Shown here piece after piece: positions 51,557 through 62,070 of a stretch of DNA of 64,000 nt (positions are counted from its first letter, which is position 1; the number at the start of each line of letters is the position of its first letter). The notes beneath the pieces are model-generated. The model did not search any database and was not told the DNA's origin. It saw only the letters and a program-made list of their open reading frames with translations. The DNA is from Paralvinella palmiformis. Taxonomy: Eukaryota > Annelida > Polychaeta > Terebellida > Alvinellidae. The stretch lies in NCBI GenBank assembly GCA_025642065.1, contig JAODUP010000443.1, positions 462,501-526,500 of the forward strand, given 5' to 3'. A program made the position numbers and the translations under genes.

Positions 51557-51745
51557 GATGATGATGATGATGATTGATGTTTTACAGCCACTTTTGTGCA
51601 ATTGTTAGGCTAAATGGGCCTAGCGACATCCGAAGGTAATGAAGCGAAGTCAAAGATGAAACACCCTTCAGATATGCCCACGCCTAGAATCGAACACGGG
51701 TGGTAGCGATCTGTGGTCCAGCACGCTACCGTTAGAGCACGGAGA
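51557..51745 (-). repeat. SINE family A copy
   Basis: Full-length-like, minus strand, (GAT)n tail at the left, head ending in a poly-C stretch. Confidence 0.88.
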
Positions 51746-52265
51746 ACCCCCCCCCCTTATTGATACTCTGAACGCAGTCACCTGTGCCAGTGATGCGGTC
51801 TGTCACAGCATCCGACTGTGTTATATAGTGATTATATAATTTTTTCTTTGGTACGCGTTAATATAATAATATTGGTGGAGGGGGGCGCGGTCCCGCGAGC
51901 GTCTGTGTGTGCATATGTTTATGCATACGTACCGACTTAGTTGGTTATTGCTGTTGTCATTGTTGATGTTGCTGCTGTTGTTGTTGTTGTTGTTACCTGT
52001 ATAATTTACTAAACTGCTACAAGATAATCAATGTTTCAAACGTGCATATCCAACCCTTGACGACTCCTTCCTTCTGGAACCTTGTACATGAAGCCGATGA
52101 GTTGAACTAGGCTATCCAAAGTGGATTCTCTGTTTCCAGATGAAGATGGATGATGAATGTTGTTGTTTAACGACACATCGGCACAATTTAGGCCATTCAG
52201 TGTCCTCCTCTGTTTCCAGACGTATTATTACATATAGTGTTTTGTAAGCTATTTCCGGCCACAGT
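51746..52265. other. No gene seen; (TTG)n tract
   Basis: A TTG repeat at about 51967-51994 and a fragment TGTTGTTTAACGACACATCG near 52160 that resembles mollusc-type SINE tails. Confidence 0.5.
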
Positions 52266-52764
52266 TCCCGTAGCGACATCACCAATTACAATTTCCCGTA
52301 GCGACATCACCAATTACAATTTCCCGTAGCGACATCACCAATTACAATTTCCCGTAGCGACATCACAATTACAATTTCCCGTAGCGACATCACCAATTAC
52401 AATTTCCCGTAGCGACATCACCAATTACAATTTCCCGTAGCGACATCACCAATTACAATTTCCCGTAGCGACATCACAATTACAATTTCCCGTAGCGACA
52501 TCACCAATTACAATTTCCCGTAGCGACATCACCAATTACAATATCCCGTAGCGACATCACCAATTACAATATCCCGTAGCGACATCACCAATTACAATAT
52601 CCCGTAGCGACATCACCAATTACAATATCCCGTAGCGACATCACCAATTACAATTTCCCGTAGCGACATCACCAATTACAATTTCCCGTAGCGACATCAC
52701 CAATTACAATTTCCCGTAGTGACATCACAATTACAATTTCGCGTAGCGACATCACCAATTACAA
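52266..52764. repeat. 28-bp minisatellite, about 18 units
   Basis: Unit: CCCGTAGCGACATCACCAAT then TACAATTT. Three units are one base shorter (CATCACAATT). A run of consecutive units ends TACAATAT instead of TACAATTT, and one unit each has CCCGTAGTG and CGCGTAGCG. Confidence 0.95.
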
Positions 52765-53164
52765 TATTCTGAGCCAGACTTACTGAGATAGCTTATCTAA
52801 CAATTATCTTACGTAACAATTTCTCCAAGAAACGCTTCTTCGCCAGTCGCTTCATTTTAAATACTGGAATGTCATCTATTATCAAAACATTTTCATCCAA
52901 TAATCGTAGGTCGGCTAACATATTGTGTCACTTATCCAATTTTCTGTCAAGCATTCTACAAACATATGTTTGAATACGGAGTATGGTAATACATCGACTT
53001 ACTTCACCCTGCGAATGTTAGATTTGCACTGAACAGGACATTATAGACGCAGATACAAGTATCCTGCGCTTCTAGATCAGTAGGAACGTGCTCTGTTCAA
53101 CTGGTTTTCAAAAAGACAATAATGAATTTTTCAAACGAACTCTCTGAAAATAGTTGTCTGATCC

Positions 53165-53168
<4 letters not shown>

Positions 53169-53224
<56 letters not shown>

Positions 53225-53236
53225 GGGAGAGAGAGA
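53169..53236. repeat. (TA)n-(GA)n microsatellite
   Basis: TA run followed by GA run, directly before the SINE family B insertion. Confidence 0.92.
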
Positions 53237-53258
53237 GGCTGATACATATTTTTGTTGA

Positions 53259-53618
53259 AGTGAGCTCCGGTGGCCTAGCGGTTAAAGAACCCGGCACTTG
53301 GTGCCAACGGTCACAGGTTCGAACCCCGTAGGAGGTCGAAACTTTTCCAGAGATTAATTTCTCGGCTCACAATATCGTGGGTGGCTGACCACGTTAAATG
53401 GCGCTGCCGTCTCCACTGAATTATTTAAAATAAAGGGGGAAGTTAAAAAAACCTGACGACGTAATACACTCCGACAGTGACCACCCTCAGGGTATTTTGG
53501 CTCCATCTTTCCGTACTGCTCCCCTGTGGGTGGTGGGGGAGGAAATTCTCAACCACTCGAACATAGAGGCTGCGCCGAATAAGCGACAGCGTGGGGATTC
53601 TCCCCGAACAACAAAGCC
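53259..53618 (+). repeat. SINE family B, full-length with TSD
   Basis: Plus-strand copy of the 18505-18869 element: TGAGCTCCGGTGGCCTAGCG, B box ACAGGTTCGAACCCC, body, and 3' tail ending GGGGATTCTCCCCGAAC. An 11-bp duplication ATTTTTGTTGA at 53248-53258 and 53619-53629 marks the insertion. Confidence 0.92.
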
Positions 53619-53629
53619 ATTTTTGTTGA

Positions 53630-54311
53630 TACTAAAACAGAACGATCGAGTTTCCAATCGATCTTTGTTTCTGTCATCTTGTTTTTAAAACGTTGATATC
53701 TCAAGAACCATACACTTTCTCTTCTCTCTAACCATGCTTCTATCAATTTTTCACGCATTTATTGATGCGCAGCGGATACAACGCACAGCTCTTAACCACC
53801 TTCCTACGTACTATATTTGTATGGATATGTACACCGTCATGGCTCACTGATCACAGCCATTTGCTAATAACTAGAATATTGTTCGCTGTGATATGAAACG
53901 AAAATACGCTAATACTTACCTTAGATTTAACCTTTGTTGGTCCATAATATATTGGATCAATGGTCCAGTGTCAAGATATGCCTTTCTACTTGGTATCCGT
54001 CGTAACCCAGTTAACATTACAATACCGGATCGGCATGTTGGATACCAACACTACCGCATATCGGCATCCGATGCTGGGCCGCTATAATCACCCGGTACGG
54101 TCAACTCGGGATACCTTTAAGTTCTAACTTACATTTGCGCAATGCTGCCTGGTCGCCATCTAGTGACTGTGCAATGCTGATTGAGCGCCATCTAATGAAT
54201 GGAATATCCCGTCAATATATATATATATATATATATATATGGTGATACTGGCTCAGAGTATCAAGACCTAAACATCCTTTAAAACCTCCATAAATTTATA
54301 TAAAATTAAAT
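53630..54311. other. No gene seen
   Basis: Short ORFs only; a (TA)n run at about 54215-54241. Confidence 0.5.
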
Positions 54312-54884
54312 CCTTTGACCTAAAAGAAAACTAGAACGAACACGGCCGCCGATTTGATGGCAAACAGGTCCCAACTTCCGGTCGAGGAACTAGGAACGCA
54401 GACTGGAAAAATCAGGTTAATAAACGTGGTGAATTATTATTATATCGATGGTTGCATAAGCCGTGTGCGTGGAAGTAATACAAACGGGATGTATTTTCAT
54501 CGGTAAGTATAAGGAACACATTTAAAATAGCTGTTAAAGCGGGGGGCGGGAAATTAAGCTTAACTTTTATTATATTTAGCCTGTACGACAACCCGCGGCC
54601 TATCTCTGACGTTTGATCCCAATTAAACTAGATCTACGGACTTGAATAAAACGACTTTTACATATTTCATGGCATATAATAGGAGAGGAATAATACAGAT
54701 TGTCTGCACACACAAAATTATAATGCACACATCACAATAAATGTCCGTATTCGTAAGTTCAAAACTCGAAGCGCAGCCGCTTCAACGCTGCTTTTTCCCT
54801 TGCCGGAAGTCCGAGCTGTTTGGCCATGGTAGCCAATTCAAACGCTACTGACTGCTCGGTCTAGTTTTATATTTAGGTCAATGG
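54312..54884 (+). mobile_element. TTGACCT-TIR non-autonomous DNA element, copy 2
   Basis: 573 bp with terminal inverted repeats: left TTGACCTAAAAGAAAACTAG, right (as reverse complement) TTGACCTAAATATAAAACTA followed by GACCGAGCAG. Internally homologous to 2562-3112. No ORF. The transposase family cannot be assigned. Confidence 0.8.
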
Positions 54885-54932
54885 TTAAATCTATTCATAC
54901 AGAACACTTCCAGATAATTATATACACGTAGA

Positions 54933-54937
<5 letters not shown>

Positions 54938-54977
<40 letters not shown>
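54938..54977. repeat. (TA)n microsatellite
   Basis: Pure TA run of 40 bp. Confidence 0.93.
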
Positions 54978-54979
<2 letters not shown>

Positions 54980-55250
54980 CTGGGAGACTCATCAGCTTGC
55001 GGAAGCCCCCAGTAAACAACACGATCCTATGGTTAAATGATGAGTTAGCACAAACACAAGACAACTACTTTGACACTAGAGTTTACATTCAGCAGAAATT
55101 TTCTGTGGTACAAAAAACACCTATACATAAAACATTTCGACATCACAGATGCTGACCTCGGCTTTATTCTGGGTTGGAATAATAAATCAACCGTATCAAT
55201 AGATATCAGACAGTTTGCGCGTCGGAAGGTGTTCTCTAACCAGAGTGGAA

Positions 55251-55521
55251 AAGATGGGATCGGTCTTTTTCCCATCGGTCATTTGCCCTTCTGTCTTTTG
55301 CCCCTTCTGTCTTTTGCCCTTTGGTCTTTTGCCTCTTCGGTCTTTTGCCCTACAGAGCCCCCTTTTACACGAACTAGGAACTACCCATGATTGTCTAAAT
55401 AGATTTATGACATGCACAGAACTATCAGCACTATTTCTAGTGATTCAGTTTATTAATTACTCAAAACTGTCATGTATCCTTAATTTCAATAGATATTTGA
55501 ACAATGAAACATTAGTTGTAT

Positions 55522-55569
<48 letters not shown>

Positions 55570-55681
55570 TATGCTATGGTTCATAAAAATGATTCAGATA
55601 AATAAATAGGGTTATGATTAATTAAACATTACAAAGATAAAACATAAATTGGTAACTGTCTTTTACAAAATAATTTTAATG

Positions 55682-55728
<47 letters not shown>

Positions 55729-55915
55729 AATTTGTGTATTATCTTTATAATGTTTAATTAATCATAACCCTATTTATTTATCTGAATCATTGTTTATGAA
55801 CCATAGCAAATTAAAAATATAGCACAACAAAATTGTAATGATGGTGCTAAAGACTGCAGAGCAAAAGGCCAGGTGAAGAATGAATGATGGGCCAAAAGAC
55901 CGAAGGGCAAAAGAC
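55251..55915. mobile_element. Element with inverted motif-array ends and central palindrome
   Basis: The left end has about six CGGTCTTTTGCC-like units (55260-55350). The right end has the inverted form, GGGCCAAAAGACCGAAGGGC then AAAAGAC (55888-55914). The centre has arms 55573-55654 and 55725-55807, nearly perfect reverse complements around a (TA)n loop. No coding sequence. It looks like a fold-back or MITE-type element. Confidence 0.6.
55573..55807. repeat. Large imperfect palindrome with (TA)n loop
   Basis: About 82-bp arms (for example AAATAGGGTTATGATTAATT and its complement AATTAATCATAACCCTATTT) separated by about 70 bp that is mostly TA. Confidence 0.92.
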
Positions 55916-55945
55916 ATGCACCCGGAAAAGATAGACCGTGTATAT

Positions 55946-56154
55946 CATTGACCTAAAAGAAAACTAGACCGAACACGGCCGCCGATTTGATGGCAAACAT
56001 TTCCCAACTTCCGGTCGAGGAAAGGGGGAACACTGACTGCAAAATCAGGTTTATAAACAAATCGGCGGCCGTGTTCGGCCGTGTTCGGTCTAGTTTTCTT
56101 TTAGGTCAATAAACGCTACTGACTGTTCGGTCTAGTTTTATATTAGGTCAATGG
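55946..56154. mobile_element. TTGACCT element, fold-back derivative
   Basis: Starts CATTGACCTAAAAGAAAACT, and the same terminus recurs inverted at 56057-56110, so the left end is present twice as a hairpin with one internal 10-bp duplication (GTGTTCGGCC). The opposite terminus (CGGTCTAGTTTTATATTAGG) then follows. Short derivative of the 54312-54884 element. Confidence 0.78.
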
Positions 56155-57172
56155 TTTATAAGGCTCTCAACGCGTCAACCAACATAACAATTTGTTGAAC
56201 ACGTAATAAGATTTAAACTACCTAAATATGGAAGCACTGAAGGAACTTTATTAGCTCAAAAACAAAGTTGTAATTTTTATTATTATGACTGACTGAAATT
56301 TTCAGTATTGGTTATTAATTTGGTGTGCGTGTGTAAATGGAAAAAAGCTACAACTTCCAAGTAACAAGGTGTGCTAATTTGTATTTAATGTAGACAACCC
56401 TTTTTAAAAAAATGTATGTGAACCATTTTTCAAATCATTATCTCCTGTTATTTTTTAATAGATCTTTCAACTAGCTAGATCAATATATATTATAGTTGTT
56501 ATAGTTAGCCGTGTATAATACCCCCACTTTGACATTATAATTCTGACATTATTCTGGATTAATTAGTCGTGCCAATGGTCATATAAAAAACACAAGATTA
56601 ATGTTGTTTCAGTCGTACTTCATTTTAAATTGCCTTATTCGTGCATAATTAATGTTATCTGTGTGCTCTGTACGATCAATCATCATGCGGCCATAATATA
56701 GAGGCTAACTGTGGGGCTTTATTTATCATAAAGGGTATTGTTTGCTATTAGCATAAATGCCATGTTCGGTATTCCCTCCTAGCAGCCCCATAGCCTCATT
56801 CTCGTTCGACGTGCGGAAGATACCAAAAATTTATGCAAGATGTGTACGTTATATGTAAACCACAGTCCTTAGAGTAATATCTTTTTAGAGGCGATATACC
56901 ATTAAACACCTGCTCATAGATCATGTAGGTCGTTATAATAATAATGATTCATCCTACCAGTACCAGAGTCTATTATCTCTATATAGTTGATGATGACTTT
57001 TCTGTCATTGTCTTTTGTACACTAGTGTAACACAAATTAATCCCAGTAATCATTTATAAAATAGAGAAGGTGAGAGAAAGACAGAATTAGAAGGAAAAAA
57101 AAGTAATAGCACCTTAAAATTTTCATAAAAGAGTAATTACAGCAGATAAAAACAAATAGGTATTATCAAGAT
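56155..57172. other. No gene seen
   Basis: AT-rich spacer between the transposon cluster and the tRNA gene. Confidence 0.5.
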
Positions 57173-57244
57173 GGGGATGTAGCTCAGCGGTAGAGCGTTC
57201 GCTTTGCATGTGAAAGGTCCCGGGTTCGATCCCCGGCATCTCCA
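57173..57244 (+). tRNA. tRNA-Ala-TGC: tRNA-Ala (anticodon TGC)
   Basis: A 72-nt nuclear cloverleaf. Acceptor GGGGATG pairs CATCTCC with a G3-T70 wobble, the alanine identity element. D stem GCTC/GAGC; anticodon loop TTTGCAT with TGC at 57205-57207; T arm CCGGG-TTCGATC-CCCGG. Internal Pol III promoters are intact: A box TAGCTCAGCGG, B box GGTTCGATCCC. CCA is not encoded. No intron. A five-T Pol III terminator follows at 57250-57254. All stems pair, so the gene looks functional, unlike the SINE heads in this window. Confidence 0.98.
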
Positions 57245-57249
57245 TATAA

Positions 57250-57254
57250 TTTTT
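57250..57254 (+). terminator. Pol III oligo-T terminator of tRNA-Ala
   Basis: Run of five T residues six bases after the discriminator base, the usual RNA polymerase III stop. Confidence 0.8.
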
Positions 57255-57731
57255 GTTTTATTTTCATCTTGATTAATATACGATTTTGTGAATTAGTCAA
57301 ATGCCGAACAACACAACTGCAAACAAATTAGGTAAATAATTCAAAACTCGAAACAGACCTGTACTTTTGGTAAAAAAAAATCAAATATTTTAAAACTCGT
57401 CTGTTGTTGTTTTTTTCTGTAGAAAGAATTATGATATAAATAGATTATTAATCCGGATATAGAGGTCTAAGCTCTAAACGTATTAGATCTCGACGTATAG
57501 ATCTATTGCTCCACAAACGCACAGACGAACACACGAAAGAAGATAAATATTGACTTTATCCGGTCATATTCAACTCACTTAACACGCCATACCTATAAAT
57601 AACTTACTAAGTAATAATCTCACAACGTTCACACACACGCGCCCAATACTTGTTACTGTGGTATATCTTAATCTCAGCATTCATTGTATATAGTCATGAA
57701 CTACTTAATTCAATTAAGGAGACAGGTTAAA
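57255..57731. other. No gene seen
   Basis: AT-rich spacer between the tRNA gene and a SINE. Confidence 0.5.
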
Positions 57732-57917
57732 ATGATGATGATGATGATTGGTGTTTTACGGCCACTTTTGTGCACGTGGTAGGATAAATGGGCCGCGCGA
57801 CCTCCAGAGGTAATGAAGCGAAATTAAAGATGAAACGCCGTTCAGATATGCCCACGCCGAGATTCGAACTCAGGTGGTAATGATTTGTGATCCAACGCGC
57901 AACCAGCTAGATCACGA
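57732..57917 (-). repeat. SINE family A copy
   Basis: Minus-strand copy, (GAT)n tail at the left; the head is slightly diverged (ACGCGCAACCAGCTAGATCA). Confidence 0.87.
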
Positions 57918-59170
57918 AATTAATCTACATCCTGCTGAAAGTGAGAAACAAAAGACCCCCCCACCCCCCATATATTCTCTGTGATCTAACATATTATATT
58001 ATACCTTATCAAATGATTGTACGGCAAATTCAAAACTGTCCGCATATTTCTACTCCGGTTAGACATTATAATTTTGACGGATCATCCGACCTATCACAAT
58101 TACAGTGTTAATTTATACCTAAAATTAAATGTTAGTGTCAACATTTAAACGGTCATCCCAATACTACAAACGTTTGGCGTTACAGTTAACTTTAGGCTAA
58201 TATCAGAACAGTCAAATACAGATTAATTTACGATACCATAATTATATTTGAAAATAAACAAAAACAAAACAATTCGGCGTCTATGAAATGTTTGCGCTCT
58301 TAACCTGTTACAATAAAAGTGCGTACTACGTACGACTAACTGAAGTCCAGCGGTGTTCTTCCAAATCAGTTCGTGATCTAATTCTGATCGGTCTGCTGGA
58401 TTTGTCGTACCAATGGCCAACTAAAAACCGAATACATTTACTGTCCTGTTAGACTGGGTGCCAGTTTTCTCAGGTTCGTTTCTCCTTATTCTGGTATATG
58501 CCGGGTGTACTCAACGATTCTAACGTTTCGAGCAGCAAATTTCAGCTGCTCCCCGAGCCAAATTGCCGGGCGGCCTCGCAGGTGAAAGTTTGACACGCGT
58601 TAACTTCGAAGTAACGCATCGTAAGTGGAATATGAAATAACACTTGTAGGATACAAGTTTAGCTCATCACCATCATCCGTTTTATTGGGGTGAATCTGCA
58701 CTCTTATGGATTACCCAAATGGAAATTTTATTTAACAGAAGAGTGGCAAGTGTGAATTGTCGCGATTATAATTTTGTTAACAAAGTACGACAAGAGTGAT
58801 ATTATGAACTTGAATGACATCACGCTCGTAATTAGGTCAGGTACATATTCTTTCTTAGTTCAGGGTGTTTAGTATCGTTCTCCCACCAGCGAATCTAGAC
58901 GATATTTGTTTTATAGTTTATGGCCATGATAGAAGATTCAAAGCTTGTGTCGTGTAAGGTTAATGCATTCTCTTCAATTTCTAGGCAATTTGCTGTTTAA
59001 TTCATTCCCAAATCTAGGTAGGTCATATGCATATACCCAATCTTATTCTAACACGTCTATTCTAACACACTTCTAGAGGTTTATACAATGTGTAATTAAA
59101 ATCTAACAGACACGCTTGAACAATTTCATTTGCTAAAAGATGAAAATTGTTAATTTAAAACATTTACTGG
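57918..59170. other. No gene seen
   Basis: Contains a poly-C run near 57955 and ordinary single-copy-looking sequence. Confidence 0.5.
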
Positions 59171-59530
59171 TTATGATTCTTCTTGAATTATTTCACAGTT
59201 ACACAATCTACATACACGTATCCAGAAAGAGAGAAGTATAGCAAAAACAGCTGCAAACACTAGGGTGTGTCTTAAGGCGAAGTTAGATCCACACATCTCA
59301 GTCATGGACACTACTCTTTCATCTATTGTAACACAACTATCTCTATCATCATATTTATTTAAAGAAAACCAATACAAAAACCCAGAGAAATCTCTGCAAA
59401 ATAACGAGCAACACCTATCTGGATAATCTGGATTACAATAAGCCAATTTACTGTTGTCATGCGACAACATCTGAGGATCAAAGAACCATTTCATACCATG
59501 CCAACATACTTCTATACCAGCAAGCCTCAT
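59171..59530 (-). CDS. Unrecognised Cys-rich single-pass membrane ORF
   Basis: A 119-codon single-exon ORF starting ATG at 59530. The first two thirds are cysteine-rich (HDNSKLAYCNPDYPDRCCSL, then FCRDFSGFLYWF), then a hydrophobic helix HTLVFAAVFAILLSFWIRVC and a short tail with C-x-x-C-x-C. The composition is that of a small extracellular-Cys/TM protein. It lies about 270 bp downstream of the CCT1 stop on the same strand, so it could also be 3'-UTR sequence or a 3'-terminal exon. No family recognised and no signal peptide obvious. Confidence 0.4.
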   Translation of the reverse strand: MRLAGIEVCWHGMKWFFDPQMLSHDNSKLAYCNPDYPDRCCSLFCRDFSGFLYWFSLNKYDDRDSCVTIDERVVSMTEMCGSNFALRHTLVFAAVFAILLSFWIRVCRLCNCEIIQEES

Positions 59531-59796
59531 TATCGGTTAATAACATGCTCCAATTCTGTTGTCATATGTTCTTGAAATTTTAATAAACAAAAACAATTGC
59601 ACTCCTAATTATATTCATAAACACATTTTTTTCCGGTGTAAAACTTCTGCCGACATTTATATGACACCTTTTACAAACAGTATTAACACATTAAATAACA
59701 GAATGTTGAAATTTGTTGAAAAGTGTATCGATGCACAAATTTTGAGAAACATGATAGAGAACACAACTTCTGGTACGGAGTACTAGCAAGATCAAG

Positions 59797-60007
59797 TTAC
59801 AGGTCACCATCCCTTACAGCCTGACTGTACGACTTTCCCCTGTCTCTCCTGTCCTCGGGAGCCAGCTTTATCATGTCGTCAATGCGAAGGATTGTGATGG
59901 CAGCCTCGGTAGCAAACTTCAGGCTTTTGATCTTTGAGATAGCTGGTTCAAAAACACCGGCCTTCCTGTTGTCACGGACCTGTCCTTCATAAAGATCAAG
60001 TCCGATC
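59797..60007 (-). CDS. CCT1: CCT1 (TCP-1 alpha) last exon
   Basis: The last coding exon of the alpha subunit of the cytosolic chaperonin TRiC/CCT, the ATP-driven ring that folds actin, tubulin and other proteins. It reads IGLDLYEGQVRDNRKAGVFE, PAISKIKSLKFATEAAITIL, RIDDMIKLAPEDRRDRGKSY and ends SQAVRDGDL-stop. The V-F-E-P...KFATEAAITILRIDD block is the conserved CCT1 C-terminus; other CCT subunits differ here. Acceptor GTTTTTACAG; the first base completes a Trp codon from the upstream exon. Stop TAA at 59797-59799. Confidence 0.97.
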
Positions 60008-61580
60008 CTGTAAAAACGGAAAGCAGAACGTATTGTTACTTTCTAAGTACTTTATACACAATTAATATTCTGTTACAGTGCAGTTGACTAGATCCTTCCC
60101 CAAAAAACTGAAGCAGTTGAAAGATGAAAAGAAAAATATAAAATGATCTCAAGTGAAGCAAATGATGATCATGACGGCAAAATATTCATGAAGAGACAAT
60201 TTCCGTGTTGCATGCGCTGTCTATATCTACTGTGGTTTGCCGGTCAATGAAGCCAATGGAACAAAAAGTGTAATTCACTAATTGTTTGTAAATTTCAGTT
60301 TTGGAGGATTCACAGAACTAAATCGATCTACAAGTTCTTGTAGCGGTTTCACTTTTATTAAATATAACGTAGAATTATTTTTTACTAATAGGTAAGATTA
60401 TTTGTATGGGGAAAGTTGACTTCATTTTTGCCCGAATAAATTACATGTTATTGAAAATAAATCATCAAGTTGAGAACTGTAATAGACATGTTATCAATAT
60501 ATGAAATATGTTGTGATCTCCGTGAGCTCATGATTGGTAAAAGAATGCTTTTATCATACGGTTCAGCGAGCCCGGTGAAACATGACCCACAAACAGATGT
60601 TCATTAGATGGTGGTCGTTGCGGAAATTGTCCATTATTCAGGAGACATTTACATGATTAGTGAACAATACCTGAAACTACCTTAGTTTATAGGATATATG
60701 ATAAGAAAACTTCACACACCACGAAAAGGTTTTACATATTAAAGTAGTATTCATTTACAGATACAGCCACCAGAAAATTCCATTAATTATTTAACATTAA
60801 GCAAAAATTAAACAGATCAATTATAGATTATTTCACAGAATTACATAGTTTTATGAAGTGTAATGATGATAATGGGCATGCGGGCCCATGTGAAAGTGAA
60901 TGTACGAGTTAAGGTTTAATGACATAAACATGATGTCATCTATTCCTGGCTCTCTTTAAATTCTTAACAGGACACAAAGAAACAATTATTAATTCTAAAA
61001 ATAAAATTACAGAAGACTGTTCATAAAAGGTTTAATACAAATGTTTTTTTTAACAGTATAATTCTCAACCCAAATTTGAATAAAGTAACTGTGAACAACA
61101 TATACAATTCTTTTAAACTAACCTAAACCAAACTCAGCCAAACAAATTCCGAGGAAAAAAGAGGCAAACTAAAACCAAACACATAGTGCTACTATTTAAA
61201 GTGAAGTACTCCTCGTTTAGGTCAATAAATTCAGTTCCAAGTTTATTATATTCAGGTAATAGAATAACATGCAACTCAAATTTTAAATTGCTGAATAACA
61301 GTAGATATTAATGGATATTAATATTGTCATTCAAAATATGATTCCCTGACAATGTTGTAGTTCCTAGATTGCAAAACATAATTATTAAAGATACCTGTGC
61401 CACAAACATACTGAATGATTTTGAGCATTCTAATTCAGGTGAATTTAGCAAGCAACTTTATCCTGTCATGGTTATTAAATTGCACAACACCAAACAACAA
61501 GCTAATGAATTTGACAATGTATAAATGTCTTTAAATTGTTGTTGTTGTAACTAAAATCTCAGCTCTGACATGTAACTTAC
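60008..61580 (-). other. CCT1 terminal intron
   Basis: About 1.57 kb between the two CCT1 exons, GT at the donor (61580) and AG at the acceptor (60008). AT-rich, with no SINE or LINE copy recognised inside it. Confidence 0.85.
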
Positions 61581-61744
61581 CATTTTAGGTCCTTGTGTTC
61601 GGGTTTCAGCTGAGACGTGTTGTGGAAAGCACGCAGCTTAGCTACAAGATCTGTGGAATCCTGCGCAGCATTTACGGCCAACTGCTTGGGAATGACTAAT
61701 AGCGAACGAGCGAACTCGGCTATGGCCAGCTGCTCACGAGAACT
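61581..61744 (-). CDS. CCT1: CCT1 (TCP-1 alpha) penultimate exon
   Basis: Reads SSREQLAIAEFARSLLVIPK, QLAVNAAQDSTDLVAKLRAF then HNTSQLKPEHKDLKW. This is the conserved CCT1 equatorial-domain segment (SREQLAIAEFARSLL ... LAVNAAQDSTDLVAKLRAFH). Acceptor TACTGACAG, donor AAATG|GTAAGT, phase 2, matching the last exon. Preceding exons are not in the window, so the upstream intron exceeds 2.2 kb. Confidence 0.97.
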
Positions 61745-61873
61745 CTGTCAGTACGATAAGATACAGTGACAATCAAAAGCAAACTTGATGGCAACGTCAA
61801 CATAGGAAGATATTATTTCATCTCAAATGGCTGATTTGCCTTTCTTACTGTACTCGTGCCTCTAATTTTGGTA

Positions 61874-62057
61874 TAGATGATGATGATTGATGTTTTACGG
61901 CGACTTTTGTGCACACGATAGTCTTAATGGGCAGAGCGACCTCCGAAGGTAATGAAGTCAAAGATGAAACAACATTCAGATATGCCCACATCGAAATTCG
62001 AACACGGGTGGTAGTAATCTGTGGCCTAACACACTACAGCTAGACCATGGAGGTGCC
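61874..62057 (-). repeat. SINE family A copy with near-perfect TSD
   Basis: Minus-strand copy inside the CCT1 intron. TSD TCTAATTTTGGTA at 61861-61873 versus TCTAATTTTTGTA at 62058-62070 (one mismatch). Body slightly diverged. Confidence 0.9.
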
Positions 62058-62070
62058 TCTAATTTTTGTA

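Noticed and set aside
52266..52764. CRISPR-like array
   Set aside because: Units are contiguous 28-bp repeats without unique spacers, and the DNA is metazoan; minisatellite.
53259..53330. tRNA-like head of SINE family B as a tRNA gene
   Set aside because: Has A and B boxes but is followed by the SINE body, flanked by a TSD, and repeated at 18505-18869.
55215..55586. Plus-strand ORF reading SVFCPFCLLPFGLLPL
   Set aside because: It translates the CGGTCTTTTGCC array and a TA microsatellite.
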